A stretch of DNA of 64,000 bases, from positions 62,001 through 126,000 of the forward strand of contig NZ_QOHR01000004.1 in NCBI RefSeq assembly GCF_003385555.1, written 5' to 3'. The stretch's first letter is position 1. Each line of letters starts with the position of its first letter. Origin of the DNA: Rhodosalinus sediminis. Its GTDB lineage: Bacteria > Pseudomonadota > Alphaproteobacteria > Rhodobacterales > Rhodobacteraceae. The notes beneath the pieces are model-generated. The model had not been told where the DNA came from, ran no database searches, and saw nothing but the letters and a program-made list of their open reading frames with translations. Position numbers and translations under genes: made by a program. Below are positions 1 through 8,582 of the stretch, one piece after another.

Positions 1-899
1 AGCTTGTAGGAAAAGACCGGGCGCTCGGCCTGCTTCGGGATGAAGTAGTACATCATCCCGAGGAAGCCCGCGGTCAGGAAGAAGCCCACCGCGTTGTGGC
101 CGTACCACCACTGCGTCATGGCGTCCTGCACGCCGGCGAAGGCCGAGACCGACTTCGACCCCCAGATCGAGACCGGGACCGAGAGGTTGTTGAAGACGTG
201 CAGCATCGCGACGGTCACGATGAAGCTCAGGTAGAACCAGTTGGCGACGTAGATGTGCGGCTCTTTCCGCTTCACGATCGTGCCGAGGAAGATGGCGAGG
301 TAGACGACCCAGACGATCGTCAGCCACCAGTCGGTGTACCACTCGGGCTCGGCGTATTCGCGCGACTGCGTCGCACCCAGCAGGTAGCCGGTGGCCGCGA
401 GCACGATGAAGAGCTGATAGCCCCAGAACACGAACCACGCCGCGTTGCCGCCCCAGAGGCGCGCGGCGCTCGTCCGCTGCACCACGTAGAAGGACGTCGC
501 GATCAGCGCGTTGCCGCCGAAGGCGAAGATCACCGCCGAGGTGTGCAGGGGCCTGAGCCGCCCGAAGTTGGCGAAACCCTCCGACCAGTCGAAGTTGAGC
601 CCCGGAAAGGCGAGCTGGAAGGCGATGAAGGTGCCCACCAGAAAGCCCACGACGCCCCAGAAGGCCGTCGCGATCACGCCCGCGCGCACCACCCCGTCCA
701 TGTAGCTCCGCTGCAGGTCCGGACCGTCCGCGACCACCGGCTCGTCGGTGTGGCGCAGCGTCCAGAGAAAGAGCCCGCCGGCGACGAGCATGACGATTAT
801 GGCATGAACCTGATAGGCCATATCGCGCGCGAAGTTGGCCGCCATCATCGCGAAGATGGTGACGAGGCCATACGCGATCAGCTTGATGTAATTCGACAT
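1..899 (-). CDS. ccoN: cbb3-type cytochrome c oxidase subunit I (partial, C-terminus beyond the left edge)
   Basis: Catalytic subunit of the high-affinity haem-copper oxidase that reduces O2 at the inner membrane under low oxygen. The first 299 residues are present and read as hydrophobic segments with short loops. His119 in [11 protein letters not shown] is the likely low-spin haem b ligand, and the [11 protein letters not shown] segment (His268) carries a predicted active-site metal-ligand His of the cbb3 family. The ATG start gives the usual N-terminus ([11 protein letters not shown]). It is divergent from a Usp gene, with an FNR box 94 nt upstream of the start. The remaining half and ccoOQP should lie beyond position 1. 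Identification is firm; the residue roles come from family knowledge. Confidence 0.96.
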   Translation of the reverse strand, partial: MSNYIKLIAYGLVTIFAMMAANFARDMAYQVHAIIVMLVAGGLFLWTLRHTDEPVVADGPDLQRSYMDGVVRAGVIATAFWGVVGFLVGTFIAFQLAFPGLNFDWSEGFANFGRLRPLHTSAVIFAFGGNALIATSFYVVQRTSAARLWGGNAAWFVFWGYQLFIVLAATGYLLGATQSREYAEPEWYTDWWLTIVWVVYLAIFLGTIVKRKEPHIYVANWFYLSFIVTVAMLHVFNNLSVPVSIWGSKSVSAFAGVQDAMTQWWYGHNAVGFFLTAGFLGMMYYFIPKQAERPVFSYK

Positions 900-964
900 A
901 TGGTCGTTTCCCTTCCGTCGGCCCGCACGAGTCACCCTCCCGCGCGGACGTGTTCGCACACCGA

Positions 965-1006
965 CGTATGCGGACGCACGGGAAAGAGCACCTTGATCTG
1001 CATCAA
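965..1006 (-). promoter_or_regulatory. FNR-type promoter of ccoN
   Basis: A perfect FNR/FnrL box, TTGAT-CTGC-ATCAA, lies at 993-1006. Read on the minus strand a plausible -10 (CATACG) lies at 965-970. The box centre (999.5) is about 41 bp upstream of the start site that this -10 predicts (near 958), which is class II FNR geometry. Low oxygen should therefore switch on ccoN. The box is seen directly; the start site is inferred. Confidence 0.8.
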
Positions 1007-1024
1007 TGCGGCCCGGCGCGCGCC

Positions 1025-1066
1025 TTGACCCGGATCAATGTGGCAAAACGCGCAGCCACCTAGGCT
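1025..1066 (+). promoter_or_regulatory. FNR-type promoter of the Usp gene
   Basis: A second FNR-like box, TTGAC-CCGG-ATCAA (one change from consensus), lies at 1025-1038. A -10 candidate TAGGCT lies at 1061-1066, placing the predicted start near 1073, again about 41 bp from the box centre. It points at the downstream Usp gene, so that gene and ccoN probably respond together to oxygen through separate sites. Confidence 0.7.
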
Positions 1067-1094
1067 CGCCGCGAAGCATACGAAGGAGAGCCGG

Positions 1095-1934
1095 ATGGCC
1101 TACAAGACCCTGATGACCGTGGTCACGGACCCCGCGCTGGCCGAGGGGCCGCTCGCGCAGGGCATCGCGATGGCGCGGGCGGAGGACGCGCAGCTCGAGG
1201 TCGCCTGTTTCGGCGTCGACCGCACGCAGACCGGCTACTACTACGCCGGCGCCAACGCGATGATCCTTCAGGAGACGCTGGCCCGCGCCCAGAAGGAGGC
1301 CGAGGCCGCCGCCGAGCACGTGCGCGGCACCCTCTCGGGGCTCGACATCCGCTGGAACGTCGAGACCGGCGTCGCGCAGCTCGCCGACATCGGCCGCAGC
1401 GTCGCGGCGCACGCGCGCTTCTCCGATCTGGTGATCCTGCCCAAGCCCTACGGCGAGGGGCACGGCGCCGAGCTGGAGCCGATCATCGAGGGCGCGCTCT
1501 TCGACGGCCGCGTGCCGGTCATGGTGCTGCCCGACGGCTACGACGCCCGCCTGCAGCCCCGGCGCGTCATGATCGGCTGGGACGAAAGCGCCGAGGCGCT
1601 CTCGGCCGTGCGCGCCGCGCTGCCGATCCTGACCCGGGCCGAGGCGGTGAACATCGTCGTCGTCGATCCGCCCGCCCACGGCGCCAACCGCTCCGACCCC
1701 GGCGGCATGCTCTCGCAGTTCCTCGCCCGCCACGGCGTCAAGGTCGAGATCGACGTGCTCGCCAAGACCCTGCCGCGCATCTCGGACGTGCTCGCCCGGC
1801 ACGCGGGCGACATCGAGGCCGACCTGATCGTGATGGGCGCCTACGGCCACTCCCGCTTCCGCGAGGCGATCATGGGCGGCGCGACGCGCAACATGCTCGA
1901 ATCGACCACCGTGCCGCTCGTCATGTCCCACTGA
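1095..1934 (+). CDS. universal stress protein, two Usp domains
   Basis: A 279-residue protein with two tandem Usp folds (about 1-145 and 150-279). The second domain ends in GAYGHSRFREAIMGGAT, which fits the G-x2-G-x9-G(S/T) nucleotide-binding motif, so it is probably of the ATP-binding class. The ATG at 1095 is preferred over an in-frame ATG at 1038 because AAGGAG sits at 1083-1088 and MAYKTLMTV is a normal Usp start; the ATG at 1038 falls at the edge of the FNR box. It lies divergent to ccoN. Tandem Usp genes beside cbb3 oxidase genes are common in Rhodobacterales and are usually linked to oxygen limitation. The precise role is unknown. Confidence 0.92.
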   Translation: MAYKTLMTVVTDPALAEGPLAQGIAMARAEDAQLEVACFGVDRTQTGYYYAGANAMILQETLARAQKEAEAAAEHVRGTLSGLDIRWNVETGVAQLADIGRSVAAHARFSDLVILPKPYGEGHGAELEPIIEGALFDGRVPVMVLPDGYDARLQPRRVMIGWDESAEALSAVRAALPILTRAEAVNIVVVDPPAHGANRSDPGGMLSQFLARHGVKVEIDVLAKTLPRISDVLARHAGDIEADLIVMGAYGHSRFREAIMGGATRNMLESTTVPLVMSH

Positions 1935-1945
1935 TGGGCCCGCGC

Positions 1946-1978
1946 GCGCCCCGCGGATCGCGCCGGTCCGCGGGGCGC
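1946..1978. terminator. long GC hairpin between convergent genes
   Basis: A perfect 12-bp stem, GCGCCCCGCGGA (1946-1957) with TCCGCGGGGCGC (1967-1978), and a 9-nt loop sits between the Usp stop (1934) and the end of the convergent GlsB-like gene (1989). There is no T tract, so it may be a bidirectional hairpin that stabilises both 3' ends rather than a strong intrinsic terminator. Confidence 0.5.
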
Positions 1979-1988
1979 CTCGGCGCCC

Positions 1989-2234
1989 TCAGCGGCGCGG
2001 CGGTCGCCAGTGCGTCGGCACGATCAGAAGCGCGCCGACGGCGCTCAGCACGGCGTCCACGCCCGGCGGGCCGAAGCTCACGCCGAACATCACTCGAACG
2101 AAGTAGAAGAGGAACGCGCCGCCCACGCAGATGATGACGCTCTGCACAAGGCCGTTGCGCGTGAAGCCCGTCTTTTCCGACAGGTAGCCGACGATCCCGG
2201 CGATCACCACGGTGCCGATCAGCGTCGGAAACAT
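1989..2234 (-). CDS. GlsB/YeaQ/YmgE family small membrane protein
   Basis: An 81-residue protein with three hydrophobic segments (about 1-18, 28-50, 58-73) and glycine-rich helices typical of the GlsB/YeaQ/YmgE (transglycosylase-associated) family of small inner-membrane stress proteins. Biochemical function is not established for the family. It starts 4 nt after the fmt stop codon and is most likely the last gene of the def/def-like/fmt transcript. Its charged tail (HWRPPRR) is probably cytoplasmic. Confidence 0.75.
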   Translation of the reverse strand: MFPTLIGTVVIAGIVGYLSEKTGFTRNGLVQSVIICVGGAFLFYFVRVMFGVSFGPPGVDAVLSAVGALLIVPTHWRPPRR

Positions 2235-2238
2235 GCCC

Positions 2239-3150
2239 TCAGGCCCCGAGCCGCGTGCCCGGCGGCAGCGCCAGCCCGCGCAGGAAGGCCGCGGCGTCCT
2301 GCGGCGCGCGGCCCTCGCGCTGCGCGCGCGTCACCTGCACCGCGCCCGTGCCGCAGGCCACCGTGAAGGCGTCGTCCAGCACCTCGCCCGGCGTGCCCGA
2401 ACCCGCGGCGACGCGCGAGCCGAGGAGCTTGACGCGCTGCCCCACGACCTCGGTCCAGGCCCCGGGGAAGGGCGAGAGCCCGCGGATCAGGCGGTCCACC
2501 TCCTCGGCCGGGCGGGTCCAGTCCACCCGCGCCTCGGCCTTGTCGATCTTGGCGGCGTAGGTGACGCCCGCCTCGGGCTGCGGCATCGGCGCGAGATCGT
2601 CGAGCCGCGCCAGCGCCTCCACGATCGCCTCCGCCCCGAGCGCCGCGAGGCGATCGTGCAGCGCGCCCGCCGTTTCCTCCGCGCCGATGGGCGTGCGCCG
2701 CTCCAGCAGCACCGGCCCGGTGTCGAGGCCGGGCTCCATCTGCATGATCGCGATGCCCGTCTCCCGGTCGCCGGCCATGATCGCGCGCTGGATGGGCGCC
2801 GCGCCCCGCCAGCGCGGCAGAAGCGAGGCGTGGATGTTCAGGCATCCCCGCGCGGGCGCCGCGAGGATCGGGCGCGGCAGGATCAGCCCGTAGGCCGCGA
2901 CCACCGCCACCTCCGCGCCGAGCGCGGCGAAGGCTGCCTGCTCCGCCTCCGGCTTCAGGCTGACGGGATGGCGGACGGGAAGGCCGCGCGCCTCGGCGGC
3001 GGCCTGCACCGGGCTCGGGCGCGGCGCCTTGCCCCGGCCGGCGGGGCGCGGCGGCTGCGTGTAGACGGCGGCGATCTCGTGGCCCGCGTCCTGCACGGCG
3101 GCGAGCGCCTCTGCCGCGAAATCGGGCGTTCCCATGAAGATCACGCGCAT
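2239..3150 (-). CDS. fmt: methionyl-tRNA formyltransferase
   Basis: A 303-residue cytosolic enzyme that formylates initiator Met-tRNA with 10-formyl-tetrahydrofolate. The N-terminal formyltransferase domain (about 1-185) begins [16 protein letters not shown], followed by AAYGLILP and the conserved stretch around [20 protein letters not shown], with the catalytic Asn and His. The C-terminal OB-like domain (about 205-300) binds tRNA. Length is normal for the family (about 310). It lies 3 nt downstream of the def-like gene, so formylation and deformylation genes are co-transcribed, as is usual. Confidence 0.97.
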   Translation of the reverse strand: MRVIFMGTPDFAAEALAAVQDAGHEIAAVYTQPPRPAGRGKAPRPSPVQAAAEARGLPVRHPVSLKPEAEQAAFAALGAEVAVVAAYGLILPRPILAAPARGCLNIHASLLPRWRGAAPIQRAIMAGDRETGIAIMQMEPGLDTGPVLLERRTPIGAEETAGALHDRLAALGAEAIVEALARLDDLAPMPQPEAGVTYAAKIDKAEARVDWTRPAEEVDRLIRGLSPFPGAWTEVVGQRVKLLGSRVAAGSGTPGEVLDDAFTVACGTGAVQVTRAQREGRAPQDAAAFLRGLALPPGTRLGA

Positions 3151-3153
3151 CGG

Positions 3154-3660
3154 CTACCCCGCCTTCTTCGCCCGGCGCAGGATCATGTCCCGCTTCACCC
3201 GGCTCAGCCGGTCAAAAAACATCCGCCCCTCCAGGTGGTCGATCTGATGCTGCACCGAGACGGCCCAGAGCCCCTCGAACTCGCGCCGGTCGATGACCCC
3301 TGCCTCGTTCAGGAAGCGCACCGTGACCCGCGCGGGCCGGCGCACCACCGCAGAGACGCCGGGCAGGCAGGGGCTCGCCTCCGTGCGCTCGGCCGTCTCG
3401 CGCGAGGTGTCGAGGATCTCGGGGTTCGCCATGCGGATCGCCTGCCCGCGCGCCTCGCTCGCGTCCACGACGGCGAGGCGTTCCATCACGCCGAGCTGCG
3501 GCGCGGCGAGGCCGACGCCCGGCATCGCCTCCATAACCGCGATCATCTCGTCCCAGAGCGCCCGCGTCGCGTCGGTGACCGCCTCGACCGGCGCGGCGGG
3601 GCGGCGCAGCCGCGGGTCCGGCCAGCGCAGGATCGGGCGCGGGGCGGGGCGCGCGCTCAC
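3154..3660 (-). CDS. peptide deformylase-like protein with altered catalytic motif
   Basis: A 168-residue paralogue of the neighbouring deformylase. Motif 1 is intact (GVGLAAPQ, 48-55). Motif 2, normally EGCLS, reads SPCLP and keeps the metal-ligand Cys98. Motif 3, normally HExxH, reads HQIDH (138-142): both His ligands stay but the general-base Glu is Gln139. Metal binding is thus plausible and normal deformylase turnover doubtful. Its start overlaps the def stop by 4 nt and fmt follows after 3 nt. Divergent second deformylases beside def and fmt occur in related bacteria; its role could be regulatory, or it may act on another substrate. Confidence 0.85.
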   Translation of the reverse strand: MSARPAPRPILRWPDPRLRRPAAPVEAVTDATRALWDEMIAVMEAMPGVGLAAPQLGVMERLAVVDASEARGQAIRMANPEILDTSRETAERTEASPCLPGVSAVVRRPARVTVRFLNEAGVIDRREFEGLWAVSVQHQIDHLEGRMFFDRLSRVKRDMILRRAKKAG

Positions 3661-4175
3661 GCCTTGGCCTTCTCACGCTTCAGCTTGACCATCTTCCGGG
3701 TGATCATCTGCCGCTTCATCGGGCCGAGGTAGTCGATGAAGAGCTTGCCGTTCAGATGGTCGATCTCGTGCTGCACGCAGGTCGCCCAGAGCCCGTCGAA
3801 GCTCTCTTCGCGCGGGTGTCCGTCGGCGTCCATCCAGCGGACCTGCACCTCGGCGGGGCGGGTGACCTCGGCGTATTGCTCGGGGATCGAGAGGCAGCCC
3901 TCCTCGTAGGTGTTGAGCGTCTCCGAGGCCGCGACGACCTCGGGGTTGAACATCACCAGCGGGCGGGGCGCCGCGCCCTCCTCCTTGACGCAGTCGAGCA
4001 CGATCAGCCGCTCCGCCACGCCCACCTGCGGCGCGGCGAGGCCGATGCCCGGCGCGTCGTACATCGTCTCGAGCATGTCCTCGGCCAGCTTGCGCCGCGC
4101 GTCGGAGAGATCGTCGACCGGCGCAGCCACCTTCTTGAGCCGCGGGTCGGGGTGAATGAGGATCGGGCGCTTCAT
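3657..4175 (-). CDS. def: peptide deformylase
   Basis: Removes the N-formyl group from nascent proteins in the cytosol using an Fe2+ (or similar) ion. The 172 residues hold all three signature motifs: GIGLAAPQ (43-50), EEGCLS with Cys94, and HEIDH (136-140) with the catalytic Glu137. The ATG at 4175 gives MKRPILIHPDPRLKK, the usual deformylase N-terminus; an upstream in-frame ATG (4211) would add 12 atypical residues. First gene of the operon def / def-like / fmt / GlsB-like. Confidence 0.96.
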   Translation of the reverse strand: MKRPILIHPDPRLKKVAAPVDDLSDARRKLAEDMLETMYDAPGIGLAAPQVGVAERLIVLDCVKEEGAAPRPLVMFNPEVVAASETLNTYEEGCLSIPEQYAEVTRPAEVQVRWMDADGHPREESFDGLWATCVQHEIDHLNGKLFIDYLGPMKRQMITRKMVKLKREKAKA

Positions 4176-4242
4176 GGCCGATGACATAGGCGAGCGCGCG
4201 CGCCCGCGCAACGCCGGGCCGCGCGCCGCGCCGGGCGCCGAC

Positions 4243-5718
4243 CTAGACCGCCGTGCAGACGTATTTGATCTCGAGGAACTCCTCCACGCCGTAGTGCCCG
4301 CCCTCGCGGCCGAGGCCCGACTGCTTGACGCCGCCGAAGGGCGCGACCTCGGTCGAGATCAGGCCGGTGTTGACGCCGACGATGCCGTAGTCGAGCCCTT
4401 CCTGCACGCGGGTCACGCGGCCGATGTCGCGGGCGTAGACGTAGCTCGCCAGCCCGAAGATCGTGTCGTTGGCGAGCCGGATCGCCTCCTCCTCCGTCTC
4501 GAAACGGAAGAGCGCGGCCAGCGGCCCGAAGGTCTCCTCCCGCGCGACGGCCATCTCCTGCGTCGCGCCGGTCAGCACGGTGGGCCGCAGGAAGGCGCCG
4601 GGCATGTCGTCCCCGCCCCCGCCGAGGACGACCCGCGCGCCCTTGTCCGTCGCGTCCGCGATGTGCTCCTGCACCTTCCCGATGGCCTCGGGGCTGATGA
4701 GCGGCCCGAGATCGGTGCCCTCCTCGAGCCCGTCGCCCACCCGCAGCTCGGCCACGCGCGCGGCGAGCTTCTCGGCGAAGGCGTCGTGGACACCCGACTG
4801 CACGTAGATGCGGTTGGCGCAGACGCAGGTCTGCCCGTTGTTGCGGAACTTCGAGGCGATCGCCCCCTCGACGGCGGCGTCGAGATCGGCGTCGTCGAAG
4901 ACGAGGAAGGGCGCGTTCCCGCCGAGCTCCATCGAGCATTTCTTCACCTGGTCCGCCGCCTGCCGCAACAGGAGCCGCCCGACCTCGGTCGAGCCGGTGA
5001 AGGTGAGCTTGCGCACCGTCGGGTTCTCGCAGAACTCCCGGCCGATCTCGGAGGCGCGCCCCGAGGGCACGACCGAGAAGACGCCCGCCGGCACGCCCGC
5101 CCGCTCGGCGAGCACGGCGAGCGCGGTGGCCGAGAGCGGCGTCTCCGAGGCGGGCCGCGCGACGAAGGCGCAGCCCGCGGCGAGCGCCGGTCCGGCCTTG
5201 CGCGTGATCATCGCCGCCGGGAAGTTCCACGGCGTGATCGAGGCCGCCACGCCCACCGGTTGCCGGATCACGGTGATGCGCTTGTCGCGCTGATGGCCGG
5301 GGATCGTCTCGCCGTAGATGCGCTTGGCCTCCTCGCCCGAGAACTCGATGAAACCGGCGGCATAGGCGATCTCGCCCCGGCTCTCGGCGAGCGGCTTGCC
5401 CTGCTCGGCGGTCATTATGACGGCGAGGTCCTCCTGGTGCTCCATCATCAGCTCGAACCAGCGGCGCAGGACCGCCGCGCGCGCCTTGCCCGTGCGCGCG
5501 GCCCAGTCCCTCTGTGCGGCAGCCGCCGCGTCGATCGCGCGGGCCACCTGCGCGCGCGAGCAGTCGGCGACGCGCGCGATCACGTCGCCGCGCGCCGGGT
5601 TCGTCACCTCGAAGGTGCCGCCCTCGCCCTCCGCGAAGGCGCCCGCCACGAAGGCCCGCTCCTCCAGAAGCGCCGGGTCCTTCAGACGCGATCCGAGGTT
5701 GGTGGTCTGGTCGAGCAT
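4243..5718 (-). CDS. gabD: NAD(P)-dependent succinate-semialdehyde dehydrogenase
   Basis: A 491-residue aldehyde dehydrogenase of the GabD type, oxidising succinate semialdehyde to succinate in GABA breakdown. Visible landmarks are ITPWNFP (161-167), the catalytic Glu264 in ELGGNAPF and the nucleophile Cys298 in GQTCVC. The cofactor-site stretch reads VARPASETP, with Arg188 where many ALDHs have Lys. The ATG at 5718 is chosen because GGAGGA precedes it by about 7 nt; the open frame runs much further upstream only through GC bias. A glutarate semialdehyde role is an alternative. No GABA transaminase gene is adjacent. Confidence 0.92.
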   Translation of the reverse strand: MLDQTTNLGSRLKDPALLEERAFVAGAFAEGEGGTFEVTNPARGDVIARVADCSRAQVARAIDAAAAAQRDWAARTGKARAAVLRRWFELMMEHQEDLAVIMTAEQGKPLAESRGEIAYAAGFIEFSGEEAKRIYGETIPGHQRDKRITVIRQPVGVAASITPWNFPAAMITRKAGPALAAGCAFVARPASETPLSATALAVLAERAGVPAGVFSVVPSGRASEIGREFCENPTVRKLTFTGSTEVGRLLLRQAADQVKKCSMELGGNAPFLVFDDADLDAAVEGAIASKFRNNGQTCVCANRIYVQSGVHDAFAEKLAARVAELRVGDGLEEGTDLGPLISPEAIGKVQEHIADATDKGARVVLGGGGDDMPGAFLRPTVLTGATQEMAVAREETFGPLAALFRFETEEEAIRLANDTIFGLASYVYARDIGRVTRVQEGLDYGIVGVNTGLISTEVAPFGGVKQSGLGREGGHYGVEEFLEIKYVCTAV

Positions 5719-5799
5719 GCTGTCCTCCGGCAATAAAGGGGTGCGGTCCGGCGCGCAGTCTGGCCGGACACAACCCGCCGCCGCAAGCCGGAGTTCCCG

Positions 5800-6582
5800 A
5801 TGGACATGGACGCCGCCTATTCCAACACCGATCACGTGCCCGACGCGGCCGCCTACCCGCCGCGCTGGGCGGCCGCCGCGGCCGCCTTCCGCGACGGTCT
5901 CGGCGAGCGGGCGGAGCTCGACCTGCCATACGGTGATCATCCGCGCGCGCGCTTCGACCTTTTCCACCCCGAGGGCGCGGCGCGCGGCCTCGTCGTCTTC
6001 GTGCACGGCGGCTACTGGAAGGCCTTCGACAAGTCGACATGGTCGCATCTCGTCGCCGGCCCGCTCGCCCGCGGCTGGGCGGTGGCGATACCGTCCTACC
6101 CGCTCTGCCCCGAGGTCCGCATCGCCGGGATCACCCGCGCCGTCGCCGGCGCGCTGCCCGTGATGGCGGCCCGCGTCGCCGGGCCGATCCGCCTCGCCGG
6201 GCATTCCGCCGGCGGGCACCTCGTCGCGCGCATGGGGGCGCCGGGCCTGCTGCCCGCCGACCTCGCCACCCGGATCGCGCGGATCGTGCCGATCTCGCCC
6301 GTGGCCGATCTGGCGCCGCTCATGCAGACCTCGATGAACGCGACCCTGCGCATCGACGCCGCCGAGGCCACCGCCGAAAGCCCCCTCCACCAGCCCGTCC
6401 CGGAGGCGCCGGTCACCGTCTGGGTCGGCGGCGCCGAACTGCCCGCCTTCCGGGACCAGGCGGAACGGCTGGCGCGCGCCTGGAAAGCCGAACTCCGCGC
6501 GCCGGAGGGCCGCCACCACTTCGACGTGATCGCCCCGCTCGCCGAGCCCGAGGGCGACCTCACCCGCGCGCTCCTCGCCTGA
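5800..6582 (+). CDS. alpha/beta hydrolase, kynurenine-formamidase/esterase-like
   Basis: A 260-residue cytosolic alpha/beta hydrolase. HGGYW (69-73) supplies the oxyanion hole and GHSAGG (134-139, Ser136) is the nucleophile elbow; a C-terminal His in GRHHFD completes the likely triad. HGGYW is characteristic of arylformamidase-like esterases, so N-formylkynurenine or another small ester or amide is possible, but no other tryptophan-catabolism gene is nearby. It is divergent from gabD with 81 nt between. The ATG at 5800 follows GGAG; a second ATG at 5806 is possible. Confidence 0.75.
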   Translation: MDMDAAYSNTDHVPDAAAYPPRWAAAAAAFRDGLGERAELDLPYGDHPRARFDLFHPEGAARGLVVFVHGGYWKAFDKSTWSHLVAGPLARGWAVAIPSYPLCPEVRIAGITRAVAGALPVMAARVAGPIRLAGHSAGGHLVARMGAPGLLPADLATRIARIVPISPVADLAPLMQTSMNATLRIDAAEATAESPLHQPVPEAPVTVWVGGAELPAFRDQAERLARAWKAELRAPEGRHHFDVIAPLAEPEGDLTRALLA

Positions 6583-6610
6583 CCGCCGCCCGGCCGGACC
6601 CCGTGACCCT

Positions 6611-6817
6611 GCGGCGCGGCCTTTCGGCCGCAAGGTCTCTGGCACTTCGTGCGGTCAGGGGGGCGCTGCCCCCCTCGGCCCTGTCGGGCCTCACCCCCCG
6701 GGATATTTCGGCCAAGAAGAAGCGCGGGGAAAGGCGCTGGCCCGATCTCTTCTTCTTGGTTCAAATATCCCGGGGGTGAATTGGCCGAAGGCCAAGAGGG
6801 GGCAGCGCCCCCTCCCC
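6611..6817 (+). repeat. composite REP-like element, copy A
   Basis: This 207-bp element fills most of the 375-bp gap 6583-6957. In order it holds: a hairpin GCGGCC-TTTC-GGCCGC; a short hairpin in CACTTCGTG; a G/C-tract hairpin (GGGGGC-GCT-GCCCCC); a GGCCC hairpin; a core arm GGGATATTT..CCAAGAAGAAG; a spacer; the inverted core arm CTTCTTCTTGG..AAATATCCC; and hairpins TTGGCC-GAA-GGCCAA and GAGGGGGC-AGC-GCCCCCTC. The same order recurs at 13499-13704 and, inverted, at 33719-33920. It lies between two co-directional genes. Nothing else was recognised in the rest of the gap. Confidence 0.85.
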
Positions 6818-6957
6818 GTTGGCCCGGGCCTTGCGCCCGGGCCGTTCGTTGGGCAGATAGGGGGCGGGGCAGGGCGATGGCGTCGTCACACCGGATCGGG
6901 TGCGCCCCGCGTCCGTCCTGAACGCCGGGACCTTTCCTGCAAGAGGAGGGTCGCGCG

Positions 6958-8166
6958 ATGAGCGAACGTCCCGCATATTACCGGTTTCACAATGGCGACA
7001 AGGCGCCGCTGCCTTTCGCGGGGGAGGAGTACGAGGCGCGTCTCGCCGGGCTGCGCGCCGCGATGGCCGAGGCCGGCGTCGAGGCGGCGGTGCTGACCTC
7101 GATGCACAATGTCGCCTACTACTCGGGCTTTCTCTACTGCGCCTTCGGCCGGCCCTACGGGCTCGTCGTCACGCCGGAGACCTCCGTCACCGTCAGCGCG
7201 GGCATCGACGGCGGGCAGCCCTGGCGGCGCTGTCATGGCGACAACCTCACCTACACCGACTGGGCGCGCGGCAACTTCTGGCGCGCGGTGGCGCATATCG
7301 CGGGGGTCGGCCGGCGGCTGGGGATCGAGGGCGATCACCTGACGCTTGCCGCGCGGGCGGAGCTCGAGGCGCATCTCGCGCCGGCGGGGATCACCGACCT
7401 CGCGCCGGCCACGATGCGCCAGCGCATGCGCAAGTCCGACGCCGAGATCGCGCTGATCCGGCAGGGCGCGGCGGTCGCCGACGCCGGCGGGGACGCCATC
7501 CGCGCGGCGATCGCGGAGGGGGCGCGCGAGCTCGACGTGGCGATGGCCGGGCGCGACGCCATGGAGATCGAAATCGCGCGCCGCTTTCCGGAGGCCGAGT
7601 ACCGCGACACCTGGGTCTGGTTCCAGTCGGGGCTGAACACCGACGGCGCGCACAACCCGGTCACCGGGCGCAGGCTGCGCCGGGGCGACATCCTGAGCCT
7701 CAACACCTTCCCGATGATCTCGGGCTATTACACCGCGCTCGAGCGCACGCTCTTTCTCGGCGAGCCGGACGCGGCGAGCCTGCGCGTCTGGGAGGCCAAC
7801 GTCGCCGCGCATGAATACGGCATCTCGCTCCTGCGGCCCGGCGTGACCTGCGCCGAGGTCGCGCAGCGCATCAACGCCTTTCTCGCCGAGCGCGGGCTGC
7901 TGGAATACCGCAGCTTCGGCTACGGTCACAGCTTCGGCGTGCTCAGCCACTACTACGGCCGCGAGGCGGGGCTGGAGCTGCGCGAGGACGTGGAGACGGT
8001 GCTCGAGCCCGGCATGGTCGCCTCGATGGAGCCGATGCTCACCATCCCCGAGGGAGAGCCCGGCGCCGGCGGCTATCGCGAGCACGACATCCTGATCGTG
8101 ACCGAGGGCGCGCCGGAGAACATCACGGGCTTCCCCTACGGCCCGGCGCACAACGTGATCGGCTGA
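6958..8166 (+). CDS. creatinase (creatine amidinohydrolase)
   Basis: Hydrolyses creatine to sarcosine and urea. The 402-residue length matches Pseudomonas creatinase (about 403) and so does the pita-bread layout: N-terminal domain with NGDK, FLYCAFGRPY and GGQPWRR, then a C-terminal M24 fold. The segment SGLNTDGAHNPVT places His232 where the catalytic base of creatinase is known, and FGYGHSFGVLSHYYGREAG and EPGMVASMEPM are typical. The metal ligands of true M24 peptidases are not needed in this branch. RBS AAGAGGAGG precedes the ATG. Neighbouring genes do not include creatininase or sarcosine oxidase, so the pathway partners are elsewhere. Confidence 0.9.
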   Translation: MSERPAYYRFHNGDKAPLPFAGEEYEARLAGLRAAMAEAGVEAAVLTSMHNVAYYSGFLYCAFGRPYGLVVTPETSVTVSAGIDGGQPWRRCHGDNLTYTDWARGNFWRAVAHIAGVGRRLGIEGDHLTLAARAELEAHLAPAGITDLAPATMRQRMRKSDAEIALIRQGAAVADAGGDAIRAAIAEGARELDVAMAGRDAMEIEIARRFPEAEYRDTWVWFQSGLNTDGAHNPVTGRRLRRGDILSLNTFPMISGYYTALERTLFLGEPDAASLRVWEANVAAHEYGISLLRPGVTCAEVAQRINAFLAERGLLEYRSFGYGHSFGVLSHYYGREAGLELREDVETVLEPGMVASMEPMLTIPEGEPGAGGYREHDILIVTEGAPENITGFPYGPAHNVIG

Positions 8167-8582
8167 GGCCGGGCGACGGGGGAGGGCGGCCGCGGTATGC
8201 GCGGCCGGCGGCTCTGCGTCATGCGCCGCCCGCGATCGGCGCCTGGCGGCGCGCAGCGCGCATGGAGGTGGTGCGCCGGGCCGGGCGCTGCGGGACCTGC
8301 GGGGAGGCGTCGCCTCGGGCGGCCGGCGTCCTCGAGGGGCGGGTGCGCCGAGGTCGCGGGCGCCCGTCGCCGGTCTGCCCCAGCCGCAGGCGCGCGTGGC
8401 GCGTTGCGGCGGCGGCCGGGTGCAAGGAGGCGGGCGCCGCCCGTTGGACCGCCGGCCGCCTGCAAAGAGTGGGCGTGCGCCGCGTTCCCCCCTCCGTTCT
8501 CCCACCCGCCGGCGCAAGTGCCGCGTTGCGGCGGCGGCCGGGGGCGCGTATCACGGCGGGGGACGCCGGAAGGAAGGGCGGC
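8167..8582 (+). other. 416-bp gap with a 20-nt direct repeat, no gene seen
   Basis: No convincing gene. Open frames here have no family resemblance and arise from GC bias. A 20-nt stretch beginning GCGTTGCGGCGGC occurs twice, at 8401-8420 and 8523-8542, 122 nt apart. No terminator with a T tract was found after creatinase. The promoter of the following gene pair should lie in the last 100 nt, but no clear -35/-10 pair was recognised. Confidence 0.5.

Noticed and set aside
5719-6645. gabD extended to 800 residues
   Set aside because: The extension overlaps the divergent hydrolase gene and lacks conservation; GGAGGA marks the start at 5718.
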